64,000 bases of DNA from Pseudobacteroides sp. (GTDB lineage: Bacteria; Bacillota; Clostridia; Acetivibrionales; DSM-2933): NCBI RefSeq assembly GCF_036567765.1, contig NZ_DATCTU010000104.1, forward strand, positions 104,800 to 168,799. The letters are read 5' to 3'. Position numbers and translations under genes: made by a program. Under the pieces are notes generated by a model. That model searched no databases and had not been told where the DNA came from. It was given only the letters and a program-made list of their open reading frames with translations. Shown here piece after piece: positions 1 through 8,592 of the stretch; within the stretch, counting starts at the first letter, position 1; every line of letters begins with the position of its first letter.

Positions 1-346
1 CCGCAATAGCTACTGACCATAGCTCATACCTGTCACCTAACACTATAACGGTATCCAATTTCTCTTTTGAAAACAAATCCGAAAACCCGGTAATCCCTTT
101 TGCTACAGCACTTGTTGTGCCCTTTTCATCATCACGTCCCAGATAAGTTTGGACCTCATGGAAAGATGAAAAGCCATCCTGTTTAATATAATCCAATGTA
201 CTCCCAAAATCAGGCTGCAAATGACTTCCTGTAACAATCAGATTCAAGTTAAAAAAACTGTCCTGGCATAATTTATTAAGCAAAGGATATAAAAGGCCAT
301 AATCAGCACGTGAAGTAGTAACTACTGCAGTTTCCAGTCGAATCAT
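1..346 (-). CDS. UDP-N-acetylglucosamine 2-epimerase, NeuC/LegG type (partial, 3' end off window)
   Basis: Reading inward from the window edge, the minus strand opens with ATG at 346, preceded by AGAGAGG. The translation begins MIRLETAVVTTSRADYGLLY and continues through PLLNKLC and a VTGSHL segment. The T-SRADYGLLYPLL start and the TGSHL motif are typical of hydrolysing UDP-GlcNAc or UDP-GlcNAc-derived 2-epimerases (NeuC, NeuC-like LegG), which make the ManNAc-type precursor of sialic, legionaminic or related nonulosonic acids. Only about 115 N-terminal residues are inside the window. It lies near flagellin and a flagellin methylase on the same strand, so a role in flagellin or surface glycosylation is plausible but inferred. 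Confidence 0.82.
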   Translation of the reverse strand, partial: MIRLETAVVTTSRADYGLLYPLLNKLCQDSFFNLNLIVTGSHLQPDFGSTLDYIKQDGFSSFHEVQTYLGRDDEKGTTSAVAKGITGFSDLFSKEKLDTVIVLGDRYELWSVAIA

Positions 347-710
347 TGATTAACCTCTCTTAGGTACAAAAGTGATTAGATTACATTAATTATTTTGCTC
401 TGTCAAATTAAGATTAATTCTGCTTAACAACAAAATCAAAGACTGCCATTACTGCCATAAACCGGTTACTTCACGAATAGAACAACGAACCGCTGTGCAA
501 GAATTGCGTGAAAATTTAGTTATTTTTTATAACTATGGAATTATCACATTTAATTTATATATTTATTTAACACTTATTAATAAACAGTGTCAAGTATTTT
601 TGTTTATAAAGCAAAATCACAACATAAAACTAAAGCACTAACTTATTTGACATTGAAGCGTCAAATAAGTTAGTGCTTTAGCAATTTTTTATATAAACTT
701 TTCAACTGTA
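347..710. other. Intergenic stretch between fliB and the epimerase gene
   Basis: No convincing gene is seen. The stretch is AT-rich and holds one perfect 21-bp stem-loop (631-680, listed separately). A plus-strand open frame of about 60 codons across roughly 470-650 has no ribosome binding site and low-complexity content. The promoter of the epimerase gene should lie in its left part, but no clear boxes were found. Confidence 0.5.
631..680 (-). terminator. Long perfect stem-loop downstream of fliB
   Basis: A 21-bp arm (631-651) is exactly complementary to 660-680 around an 8-nt loop. It sits 30 bp past the fliB stop. The minus-strand tail is GTTTTATG, moderately T-rich. On the plus strand the stem is followed by a better tract (GCAATTTTTT), so it may act in both directions. 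Confidence 0.7.
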
Positions 711-1955
711 TTAGTTTTTTATCAAAATTGCCATAAAAGTCATGGTATTATAACCATTCCTCCTTAGCACGTCCACCATATCGTTAATGAATACCTTGTT
801 ATGCTCGACAGCCTTTGCAAAGGCCTGAATTAGTTTGACTACGCATTCATCCGTCAACCCCTTGCGAAATCCTGCCATACCGATAAGTTGCATTTTAATA
901 AGTGCATAATGGAGAACCATTACGGTATATATATCAAAAATATTTTTCTCATTGGAGAAGGGAAACGCTGTCCTAAACACATAGTTTACCAGATAGTTTT
1001 CCAAGATATACTCACGTTCTTTCATAAAGGGTTCATAATAATCTTCCCAGGCAGACCTGTATCTCTCACCATTTTCCTCAATGGTTGCCTCCAACCTGTA
1101 TTCTATTCCATTTAAAAATTCTGCAAAACACTCAATATACCTTGTACTGTTAACACCCATTTGGTACCGTCTGTCGGATATTTCCTTTAAAAGCTCCATC
1201 TGAATATTATATTGTACTGGAATTCCCTTAAGGCTTTCGCCAAAAGCATCTGTTTCCAAGTAGTTCACATATGTTCCGATTAGCACAGGTATGTCATCTA
1301 CCCTGTTCTCGTTTAAATATTCCTGAAGCTTGTTAAAAAACATCCCTAAAACAATAAGCCTTTCAGATAATCTCATCCTTCTGTCCTGAAGCACATTTAT
1401 AATAAATATTCTGAGTTCCCACAAATACTTATATGGCTTATTGTTAAACTTTATATCCTTTGTATTAAAGCTGATCTTTACAATATTTCTTGTGCTTACA
1501 GTTTCCTCATACTCATCAAATTCCATTTCCTTTGGATCTAGAAGTGCAATCCTGGCAGCCTCAGGACAGGACATAGTTAAAGACCTTTCCAATGTATTGT
1601 TGATAATATTGGCATTTCTAGGATAAGTTGCACAAACATCAGAGAGATATTCCTCTCCCCGCTTAAGTTGAATCTTGCACAAGCTTTCCTCCGTCAGGAA
1701 CGGGCATTTTGCATCGTCTATAAGCTTCACTTTGGCATAATTATTGTCTGCGTGATTATCAGCTCTGTTTCTATGAATATATGATTCAAACATAGCTGTA
1801 AGCTCATCATCCTTAACCTTTTTATACTTCCTGTAGGTTTCATGATCTATATCAACTCTCCAGCCTTTACAGCAACTATCCTCACAGGCTGAACCTATGC
1901 AGCGAAACCTTTTCATATACTGCGGCTCTAAAACAGGTCTTTTTCTCTCGTTCAT
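711..1955 (-). CDS. fliB: FliB-family flagellin lysine-N-methylase
   Basis: This 414-residue protein has the N-terminal cysteine signature of the FliB family: YMKRFRCIGSACEDSCCKGW at about residues 13-32, followed by CPFL, CKIQ, DVCATYPR and SCPEAAR segments. FliB methylates lysines on exported flagellin; the conserved cysteines are thought to bind a metal or iron-sulfur centre. It lies directly downstream of flagellin on the same strand but behind the flagellin terminator, so it probably has its own promoter. The rest of the protein is helical with no membrane segment. The placement fits a flagellin-modification role. Confidence 0.85.
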   Translation of the reverse strand: MNERKRPVLEPQYMKRFRCIGSACEDSCCKGWRVDIDHETYRKYKKVKDDELTAMFESYIHRNRADNHADNNYAKVKLIDDAKCPFLTEESLCKIQLKRGEEYLSDVCATYPRNANIINNTLERSLTMSCPEAARIALLDPKEMEFDEYEETVSTRNIVKISFNTKDIKFNNKPYKYLWELRIFIINVLQDRRMRLSERLIVLGMFFNKLQEYLNENRVDDIPVLIGTYVNYLETDAFGESLKGIPVQYNIQMELLKEISDRRYQMGVNSTRYIECFAEFLNGIEYRLEATIEENGERYRSAWEDYYEPFMKEREYILENYLVNYVFRTAFPFSNEKNIFDIYTVMVLHYALIKMQLIGMAGFRKGLTDECVVKLIQAFAKAVEHNKVFINDMVDVLRRNGYNTMTFMAILIKN

Positions 1956-2030
1956 AAGCCACCTCTTCTATGTATTAATATATTTAAATTTGTTTAAAAT
2001 TTATTTTCATTTTATTGGCAAATCATTTAT

Positions 2031-2063
2031 ATAAAAAGGGTCAGAGGTATACCCCTGACCCTT
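2031..2063 (-). terminator. Flagellin gene terminator
   Basis: AAGGGTCAG (2036-2044) pairs with CTGACCCTT (2055-2063). In the minus direction the stem is followed by TTTATATAAATG. It lies about 18 bp past the flagellin stop codon. Confidence 0.8.
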
Positions 2064-2080
2064 AATTGAGAGTCCCAATA

Positions 2081-5000
2081 TTACCTTAAGAGCTGCAATA
2101 CTCCCTGAGGCTGCTGATTTGCTTGAGCCAGCATTGATTGTGCGGCCTGGCTTAGAATGTTGTTCTTTGTGAACTCCATCATTTCCTTCGCCATATCTAC
2201 ATCACGGATACGTGATTCGGATGCAGTAAGGTTTTCAGCAGTTGTTCCCAAATTGTTGATTGTATGCTCAAGTCTGTTTTGGAATGAACCGAGCTGAGAT
2301 CTTTGAGCAGATACAGCAGTTATTGCATCATTGATTACGCTTACAGCTGCACTTGCCTTTTCATGGGATGAAACATCCAAAGCATATTCCACTGATTTAT
2401 TTGTTGTTCCGTCAGTTACGTTAGCTGTTTTTACATAGCTTGCTTCTACACCATTGCTAGCCTTAACAGTACCTACAGTACCGTCACCGGTTACTGATAA
2501 TGCGTTGGCACGCATATCACCTATTTCGATGGTCATGCTCTGACCGCTGTTTGCACCAACCTGGAAGTTGGATTTAAAATCACCGCTGGATGAGTTCTTT
2601 GTTGTAATTTTGGGAGCTGTTTCAGAACCTGTCTTCTGGGTAATTTCCAGATTGCCGTTTGTTCCGACCGAAGCTTCATATTTTGCACTTAGCTTACTGT
2701 TTGTATTAATTGCATTTGCAAGGGCTTTAGCCTGATCTGCTGAATTGTCTGAAGCTTTGATGGCAGTTCCGTTACTATAGCCTGAATGCTCATTTTTGTT
2801 GGAAACAGATATTTCTTCACCATCTATAATGAATTTTGATCCGTTATCAAGAACTGTAGACATATCTACTGATGTCTTGCCCTGAGTTCCTACATTCTTC
2901 ACTGAGAGGTCTGAAGCTGAAAGGTCAACTCCTGAAGGAGCTTTTTCAGTAAGTACAATCTCTGTATTTAATGATCCGAAGGAGAGATTATATTGTGATT
3001 TTATAGTTGCGTTAACACTTGCGGCATCCATAAGGCCTGCTGCCTGAACGGCAATATCTCCGCCTGCCACATTGAATTCACCCTTGGTGGCATCAGCATC
3101 GCTGGCAACAGCTTTAAACTGCTGGCCTTTAATTTCAACCACATCACCTGCTGCAAATCCCATGGTAACACTGAATGAGTATTGACCCTTGACGGTTTCG
3201 GTACCTCCTGCAAGAACCCCTGTGCCCTTAGTTATTTGGTTTCCTAATGTTGCAGTATCCCAGTTACCCTGTGCCTCAAAGGTAAACTTTGAAAAGTCTA
3301 CTTGCTTCCACTGCCCACTAGGATCAGCGTATTTTTGAACACCTAATGCCTGCACCTTTTCCTGTATTTTTGCTGCTGTGTTTTCTGAAGCATTGTCATG
3401 GGCCAGGTGGATGTACAGGTCTCCATTTTTCGATTCAACGCTCATAGTTCCTGCTGCCCTTGCATCCTGTGCACCTGCTATGAACTGCTCCTTGCTGGCA
3501 TTGTTTATACTACCAGCAGTATTATTGGCAGCATCCCAACCAGCTGAACCGGTTGCTGTAAAACCGCCAAATGCGAAGCCATCCTGTGTACCCAGTGCCT
3601 GGATAGCAGACTGGATATTGGCTGCTGTGTTATTTGCTCCGGTTGTTCCCAGCTTTACTGTCAACACGCCGTCCTTATAGCTTGCACCTGCTGTAGCTGC
3701 TGTATTGGCTTCAACCTTTACCTGTAGGCTTGCATATTTTGCACCTGTAGCAACAGTATTTAAATCAAGGGTATTAGCACCATCACTTATTGTAGCTGTT
3801 CCTGCTGCCGCAGCAGATGTTGATGCCTGAGCTATTACCACTTTGTTGAAGTTATTACCGCCATCATTTGTTATAATAAGCTTGTCATTTGATCCTGCAC
3901 CTTTTACAGTTGCATTTGCAAGGGCTGTTCCTGTAGCCTGCCCCGTTTTCTCTACAAACTGTATGTCAGCTGATGGAGCACCCGGATTGGTTATTGTATA
4001 GTGTGCCTTAAGGTCGGCATCCGCCGCAAGCGTTGCTGTCAAATTAGCTGCTTGAGTATTTAATGCAGCTATATTTGCAGCATCAGCACCTATACTAAAC
4101 TGTCCCTTAGCTGTATCAGCTGTTCCAAATACAGCTGTAAAGGTCTTACCTCCAACTGTTACAGTATCACCGGCTTCTTTGATTTGATTTGACAATGCAA
4201 GAGTATAGTCCCCAGCTTGCTCATTTATACCACCTGACATTGTATAGGTTCCTGTAAAGTCAACAAGAGATTCAGCCGAACTGGAAGGAGCCTTAACGCT
4301 TATCCGGTTGGTAGCGGTAAATCCTGTTCCTGACTCATATGCATCCAAAGCACTCTTTATCTCATTAAATAGGGTTGCCCTGTCATTAGCTTTGGAGTTG
4401 CCGCTGGCATCAGCACCAATTGTAATGGTATAGTTACCGCTGCCGTCGATTGAAAGCGAAGATGCTGCATTGGCAGTGGTTGACTGAGCCATTGTTATTG
4501 TCTTTGTATTTAATGCGTTATTATTTGTTGTACCTGATTCAAAAGTAATACCATTAGTAATTGTTGCTGTGGACTTGACACCCTTAATGCTGGCAGTGTT
4601 TTCTACTACGTCAGCAAACTTGCCGTTTGAAGTTGCTGATGATGCCTGCACCTCAGTTTTTGAGCTCTTTCCAACCGCAACACTCTTTGCATCTACTCTG
4701 AGAGCACTTACATCACCTGTTACAGTACCTGCAGCACCCTTAACAAGCTGAGTTGTTGCAGCTGCTGTTTCAGTTACTGCTACATCTTTACCTCTTAAGA
4801 GCTTCTGGGTGTTGAACTCTGTAGTGTTACCGATTCTGTTTATTTCTGAAGAAAGCTGGTTGATTTCCTTCTGGATTTCAGAACGGTCTGAATCAACGTT
4901 TGTATCATTTGATGACTGAACAGCAAGCTCTCTCATTCTTTGAAGTATGGACTGAGTTTCTGCAAGAGCACCTTCTGCTGTTTGTATAAGTGAAATACCA

Positions 5001-5203
5001 TCCTGGGCATTTCTTGACGACTGATCGAGACCTCTTATCTGAGCTCTCATCTTTTCACTGATTGCAAGACCTGCTGCATCATCGCCTGCACGGTTTATAC
5101 GAAGACCTGATGACAGCTTTTCAAGAGATTTTCCACCTGTAGTCTGGTTACTTGATAATTGACGATAAGTGTTTAACGATGCAATATTATGATTGATTCT
5201 CAT
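2081..5203 (-). CDS. hag: Flagellin, unusually long (about 1040 aa)
   Basis: This is the major filament protein. The start is ATG at 5203 (MRINHNIASLNTYRQ) behind AAGGAGGAGTTTATT; the frame is open further upstream to a TTG, but that part is leader RNA. Residues 1-145 are the conserved N-terminal D0/D1 region (SGLRINRAGDDAAGLAISEK). Roughly residues 880-1040 are the C-terminal D1/D0 region (SRIRDVDMAKEM and the end QQPQGVLQLLR). Typical flagellins are 270-500 residues; here a central region of about 735 residues consists of repeated beta-rich modules, for example GDTVTVGGKTFTAV, GDVVEIKGQQFKAV and SKFIIDGEEISVS. It is Ser/Thr/Ala/Asn-rich and has no HExxH motif, so it is not a flagellinolysin. 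Probably controlled by sigma-D and by CsrA at the leader. Confidence 0.95.
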   Translation of the reverse strand: MRINHNIASLNTYRQLSSNQTTGGKSLEKLSSGLRINRAGDDAAGLAISEKMRAQIRGLDQSSRNAQDGISLIQTAEGALAETQSILQRMRELAVQSSNDTNVDSDRSEIQKEINQLSSEINRIGNTTEFNTQKLLRGKDVAVTETAAATTQLVKGAAGTVTGDVSALRVDAKSVAVGKSSKTEVQASSATSNGKFADVVENTASIKGVKSTATITNGITFESGTTNNNALNTKTITMAQSTTANAASSLSIDGSGNYTITIGADASGNSKANDRATLFNEIKSALDAYESGTGFTATNRISVKAPSSSAESLVDFTGTYTMSGGINEQAGDYTLALSNQIKEAGDTVTVGGKTFTAVFGTADTAKGQFSIGADAANIAALNTQAANLTATLAADADLKAHYTITNPGAPSADIQFVEKTGQATGTALANATVKGAGSNDKLIITNDGGNNFNKVVIAQASTSAAAAGTATISDGANTLDLNTVATGAKYASLQVKVEANTAATAGASYKDGVLTVKLGTTGANNTAANIQSAIQALGTQDGFAFGGFTATGSAGWDAANNTAGSINNASKEQFIAGAQDARAAGTMSVESKNGDLYIHLAHDNASENTAAKIQEKVQALGVQKYADPSGQWKQVDFSKFTFEAQGNWDTATLGNQITKGTGVLAGGTETVKGQYSFSVTMGFAAGDVVEIKGQQFKAVASDADATKGEFNVAGGDIAVQAAGLMDAASVNATIKSQYNLSFGSLNTEIVLTEKAPSGVDLSASDLSVKNVGTQGKTSVDMSTVLDNGSKFIIDGEEISVSNKNEHSGYSNGTAIKASDNSADQAKALANAINTNSKLSAKYEASVGTNGNLEITQKTGSETAPKITTKNSSSGDFKSNFQVGANSGQSMTIEIGDMRANALSVTGDGTVGTVKASNGVEASYVKTANVTDGTTNKSVEYALDVSSHEKASAAVSVINDAITAVSAQRSQLGSFQNRLEHTINNLGTTAENLTASESRIRDVDMAKEMMEFTKNNILSQAAQSMLAQANQQPQGVLQLLR

Positions 5204-5235
5204 AATAAACTCCTCCTTGATTTTTGTTTGTTTTA

Positions 5236-5319
5236 GGGAATCCATTCCCAATTTACTGTCCAAGTAAATATTCAGCTATCCGGCCAGCCTAGCTAAATAC
5301 TTATTGAATCCATTCAATA
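5236..5319 (-). promoter_or_regulatory. Flagellin leader with three GGA-loop hairpins (predicted CsrA sites)
   Basis: On the minus strand three short hairpins each place GGA in the loop. They are TATTGAA-TGGA-TTCAATA (5302-5319), TTTACT-TGGAC-AGTAAA (5252-5268) and GGGAA-TGGA-TTCCC (5236-5249). The flagellin Shine-Dalgarno (AAGGAGGAG) adds further GGA motifs. CsrA dimers bind GGA in hairpin loops and block translation, and csrA/fliW are the next genes upstream. B. subtilis hag uses two such sites; three plus the SD are seen here. Confidence 0.75.
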
Positions 5320-5322
5320 TAT

Positions 5323-5349
5323 ATATCGTTATATCTCCTTTTTTACTTA
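5323..5349 (-). promoter_or_regulatory. Sigma-D-type promoter of flagellin
   Basis: The minus strand reads TAAG (5346-5349), 15 bases, then AACGATAT (5323-5330). The sigma-28/sigma-D consensus is TAAA-N15-GCCGATAT. The match is imperfect at the last -35 base and the first two -10 bases. Transcription would start near 5316, so the first GGA hairpin would lie at the extreme 5' end of the mRNA. Confidence 0.55.
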
Positions 5350-5395
5350 ACAAAATATTTAGACAAGTTATAAATTTCCTAGCAAGACATAAAAA

Positions 5396-5435
5396 ACACA
5401 TTTCAAATAATGCTTATACATCATTCAAAATGTGT
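5396..5435 (-). terminator. Terminator after csrA
   Basis: ACACATTT and AAATGTGT (5396-5403, 5428-5435) form the outer stem. In the minus direction it is followed by TTTTTATG. It separates the fliW-csrA operon from flagellin. Confidence 0.7.
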
Positions 5436-5474
5436 CTTGATTATAAAAAACTTGGTAACAAAAGTACTAACCTG

Positions 5475-5702
5475 CTATTTATCCCTTTTTTCAAGAATCC
5501 TATTAATTGCCACACCTTTAAAGTCTGCGGCTCGCCTGTTCTCATCCTGGATTTCCAGATAAACCTCTTTCCTGTGAATGGTTATATTCTTGGGTGCATT
5601 AATGCCAATTCTTACCTGATCACCTTGAATATCCACTATTGTAATCTCAATATTGTCCCCAATAATAATAGACTGCTCTTTCTTTCTAGTAAGTACCAGC
5701 AC
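5475..5702 (-). CDS. csrA: Carbon storage regulator CsrA
   Basis: This RNA-binding translational repressor acts on the flagellin mRNA in Firmicutes. The sequence LVLTRKKEQSIIIGDNIEI, then VRIGINAPKNITIHRKEVY, is canonical CsrA. An ATG at 5711 overlaps the fliW stop, but the Shine-Dalgarno GGGGAGG abuts it directly. The GTG at 5702 lies 9 bases after GGAGG and gives the standard MLVLTRK start, so it is preferred (75 aa). CsrA is placed directly after its antagonist FliW, as in the B. subtilis fliW-csrA-hag arrangement. Confidence 0.95.
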   Translation of the reverse strand: MLVLTRKKEQSIIIGDNIEITIVDIQGDQVRIGINAPKNITIHRKEVYLEIQDENRRAADFKGVAINRILEKRDK

Positions 5703-5707
5703 TAGGT

Positions 5708-6154
5708 TCATCCTCCCCTTTGTCTAAGCTCCTGCATTATATAGTGCTTTATCTCGTAATCATTATTGTCCAAAACTACCTGTTTTCCTTTTTTACTGGT
5801 ATTGTTGATTATTACCGGTGCCTTAAGATTTGCAGTCATCTTAGCCAAATCTTCAGGTACAACCACAATGCAGAGCACAATGGTTTCGCTGCTCTCATCA
5901 ATCTGAAGCTCTTCAACCTCTTCCTCAGGAACATCCACAATATAATCATCCTTGATAATCTTAGGATCAATAACCACAAATGCCAAATCCAGGTTGTCTA
6001 TGCTTTGAAGCCACTGAAAAATTGAGTCTTCTCCACTATTGGCAATCAAAACAAATCTTTTTGCATCCTCAAATCCAGGTAATCCTTCCGGGAAATCAAT
6101 AATCCCTTTTTCATCCACTTCAAGCTGCCCGAAATGCTTGGTATTAAGAAGCAT
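5708..6154 (-). CDS. fliW: Flagellar assembly factor FliW
   Basis: This 148-residue protein begins MLLNTKHFGQLEVDEKGIID, followed by FPEGLPGFEDAKRFVL, the FliW family signature. FliW binds free flagellin or CsrA. When flagellin is exported, freed FliW sequesters CsrA and releases hag translation. The start is supported by AAGGAGG 7 bases upstream. It is immediately followed by csrA, consistent with coupled expression. Confidence 0.95.
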   Translation of the reverse strand: MLLNTKHFGQLEVDEKGIIDFPEGLPGFEDAKRFVLIANSGEDSIFQWLQSIDNLDLAFVVIDPKIIKDDYIVDVPEEEVEELQIDESSETIVLCIVVVPEDLAKMTANLKAPVIINNTSKKGKQVVLDNNDYEIKHYIMQELRQRGG

Positions 6155-6255
6155 GATCTTTCCTCCTTATTTAATAGGTCGGGCTATCGATAATTAATAC
6201 TATTCTATCATTTATGAAAGCCCGTTACAATAATTTTACAATAATATAATTTTTA

Positions 6256-6834
6256 TCAGATCTTTTCGTCTACCTTATTTTCAGGAACATACTTTATGTT
6301 AACTGAAGCATACTGCTCCATATAAAACCTTATTTTGTCAGGAGTGTACCTGATTTCCACATTTCCTGGCGTATAAACGCCATCAACACCGTTATTTACC
6401 CCCTCACTTGTTCTCTCAGGCTCAATCTCAAGAGATCCCTTTACAGTAATCTGTGGCTTTGCCGATGGCATGGATACCATTCCAAACTCATGCTGTGGAT
6501 ATGCATCCCTGGCAGCTATCTCAGGAATAGCTCTCCCCCCACTTTCTATAGCAGCCATCATATTACCATCCTGAGCGGTCTTTGCTATATAATCAAGAAC
6601 ATTCTGATAACCCCTTTGAGCAAACTCCCTGGTTAAATCAATAGGACCTTTAAGGCCTGAGCTTGCAAAGCATTCATACTGATCTATTTCTACCCTCGGC
6701 AGCTCAGCACGAATATTTACCTTAGGTTCTTTATTATCAAGTTCCAGTTTTGCATTTTCAGTTTTTATTTCAAGAGCGGCTGGAGTTCTATTAATACCAA
6801 CCCTTGCATAAGTCTGACTTATTTCCAATCCCAT
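6256..6834 (-). CDS. DUF6470 (YviE-like) flagellar-operon protein
   Basis: This 192-residue protein sits between flgL and fliW, where B. subtilis carries yviE. It begins MGLEISQTYARVGINRTP and has an amphipathic beta-rich N-terminal half with alternating LELDNKEPKVNIRAELPRVE, then a helical middle (REFAQRGYQNVLDYIAKTAQ) and a C-terminal strand region (EIRYTPDKIRFYMEQYASVN). The function is unknown. Conserved position suggests a role in late flagellar assembly or the FliW-CsrA switch. The ribosome binding site is weak (GATGGTG). Confidence 0.75.
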   Translation of the reverse strand: MGLEISQTYARVGINRTPAALEIKTENAKLELDNKEPKVNIRAELPRVEIDQYECFASSGLKGPIDLTREFAQRGYQNVLDYIAKTAQDGNMMAAIESGGRAIPEIAARDAYPQHEFGMVSMPSAKPQITVKGSLEIEPERTSEGVNNGVDGVYTPGNVEIRYTPDKIRFYMEQYASVNIKYVPENKVDEKI

Positions 6835-6918
6835 ATTGCACCATCAAATCCAATCCCTATACAGGGATCTTACAACACCAAACCAAATACTTCATATTAC
6901 TTTACACTCAAACCAATT

Positions 6919-8583
6919 CTATCTTATAAAATCCATGAGACTTGGCTGAATAATTCTGGCTCCTCCTTCTAATGATGCCTTATACACATTTTCCTCATTC
7001 TTAAGGTTCATTATGGTTTCCGCCATATCCGCATCTTCATTTTCACTCATCAATTGGGTAAAGTTTACTGTATCATTTTCCAACCTGTTAAGTGTAAGAT
7101 CAATTCTATTGGTCCTTGCACCAATATCGGAACGTATACTCATAACCCTGTCCCTTAGATGATCTATATCAGTAAGTGCTGCACTTATGCCTTCTGTCCC
7201 GCTTTGTGAAGTTATTGTCCTATCCAGCTTGGTATATATCTTCAGTGCACTAAGTGCATCGTTATTCGCAGGCCCTTCCATGAGGGTTAATTTTCTGCCT
7301 TCATTTGCAGAAAACACAAGCTTGCCGTCTTCATTTTTTACTGTAACCTTTGCAGCCACCAAACTCGGGTCGCCGTCAATTGCAGTTTGAATGCCGCTTA
7401 CAAGATCATTTAAAGTTTTTCCGGGAGTACCGTCATATGTATAACCACCGGGGTCTGGTATAGTAATTGTGGTGTATGCGGCCATTCCGTCAACTTTAAT
7501 ATTGAACTGGTTATTGTCAGTAAGCACCAATGGATTGCTTGCACTGGCAGAAATATTATGCCCAGCAATAAATGTATTTGTGTCAGGCCTGGTTAGTGTA
7601 TCAATAAACCTGTTCATGGCAACCATAAAGTCACCCATGTCATTCTTTGTTCCAGTGCCGAAAAGCTGAGTACCTAAAACATTTACATTTAAGTTGTCAC
7701 TTATGCCTATCTGGTAATTTATGTTTTCACTTTTTGATACAGTTATATTTGTAACCGGATCGGTTTTTAATTTTATACTGTCCAGCAAATCCTCCGGACT
7801 GCCTTTCTTTATATACATTTTCAGCCTGTTTCCATTGGGGTCGATAGTGTTTTTTAGTGAAAACTCAAGCCTGCCTCCGTCATTTTTCACCTTTATGTTT
7901 TCAAGCTCAGGATATGCATTTATGGCTGTCTGTATATCATAAGCCATACTATTTATATCATTTGCCGTCCCGTCATAATTCTTTTGCGGGAGTGCAATGT
8001 TCCTGTAGTTTGTACCATCCAAACAAATCTGAAATGATAAGTTTGATGCCGTATTATCAATAGGTGCTTTTGCAAGATCAATTAATCCGCTTTTTATTAT
8101 TGCAGTTTCATTTGATGCAACGGAAACCTTATATGTGCCATCAGCATTCATCAGGGGTGAATCTGTGGTATAACCTGAAAAGACATACCTTCCTGCATAA
8201 GTTGCGTTGGATATATGGATTATTTGATCCTTAAGCTGCTCTACCTCTTTTCGCACCTTATCCCTGTCATCGATTGTCATTGTCCCGTTAGCCGCCTGAA
8301 CAGCCAGCTCTCTTGCTCTTTGAAGAACATCAACTACCATTCCCATTGAGCTCTCAGTTACATTCATCCATGAATTGGCATCATTAGAGTTCCTTTTAAA
8401 CTGCTCAACCTCTGCAACATCGGTTCGAAGCTTTAACGCTTTGGCTGCAATTATCGGATCGTCTGAAGGCACACTGATCTTTTTTCCGGTTGCCAACTGA
8501 GTCTGATATTTATTCATCCTGCTGAGATTTCCGTTTATAAATCCCATCATATTGTTAATCAGCATGTTATTTGTAATTCTCAT
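6919..8583 (-). CDS. flgL: Flagellar hook-filament junction protein FlgL (HAP3)
   Basis: FlgL joins the hook to the filament. The N-terminus MRITNNMLINNMMGFINGNL and the ATGKKISVPSDDP segment are diagnostic. The C-terminus (NLKNEENVYKASLEGGARII, then QPSLMDFIR) is the usual D0 helix. At 554 residues it is longer than typical FlgL (about 300). The extra length is two internal modules of similar layout (about residues 175-270 and 345-450), each with a strand region, a (D/N)xxxxxIQTAI helix and a (V/K)KN(D/E)(D/G)G(R/K)L.FS strand. It starts 9 bp after the flgK stop, with its Shine-Dalgarno inside the flgK end. Confidence 0.93.
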   Translation of the reverse strand: MRITNNMLINNMMGFINGNLSRMNKYQTQLATGKKISVPSDDPIIAAKALKLRTDVAEVEQFKRNSNDANSWMNVTESSMGMVVDVLQRARELAVQAANGTMTIDDRDKVRKEVEQLKDQIIHISNATYAGRYVFSGYTTDSPLMNADGTYKVSVASNETAIIKSGLIDLAKAPIDNTASNLSFQICLDGTNYRNIALPQKNYDGTANDINSMAYDIQTAINAYPELENIKVKNDGGRLEFSLKNTIDPNGNRLKMYIKKGSPEDLLDSIKLKTDPVTNITVSKSENINYQIGISDNLNVNVLGTQLFGTGTKNDMGDFMVAMNRFIDTLTRPDTNTFIAGHNISASASNPLVLTDNNQFNIKVDGMAAYTTITIPDPGGYTYDGTPGKTLNDLVSGIQTAIDGDPSLVAAKVTVKNEDGKLVFSANEGRKLTLMEGPANNDALSALKIYTKLDRTITSQSGTEGISAALTDIDHLRDRVMSIRSDIGARTNRIDLTLNRLENDTVNFTQLMSENEDADMAETIMNLKNEENVYKASLEGGARIIQPSLMDFIR

Positions 8584-8592
8584 CTATATTAC

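Noticed and set aside
470..650. Plus-strand frame of about 60 codons left of fliB
   Set aside because: No start with a ribosome site, AT-rich low-complexity residues, and it ends inside the terminator stem.
3378..3680. Plus-strand open frames inside the flagellin gene
   Set aside because: They are shadows of the flagellin codons: low-complexity translation, no ribosome site, and the minus strand has an unmistakable gene.
2081..5203. Flagellinolysin (metallopeptidase within flagellin)
   Set aside because: The large central region prompted a search for HExxH; none is present.
5204..5263. Longer flagellin start at the TTG at 5263
   Set aside because: The canonical MRINHNIASLN start has a perfect ribosome site, and the upstream codons form the GGA hairpins.
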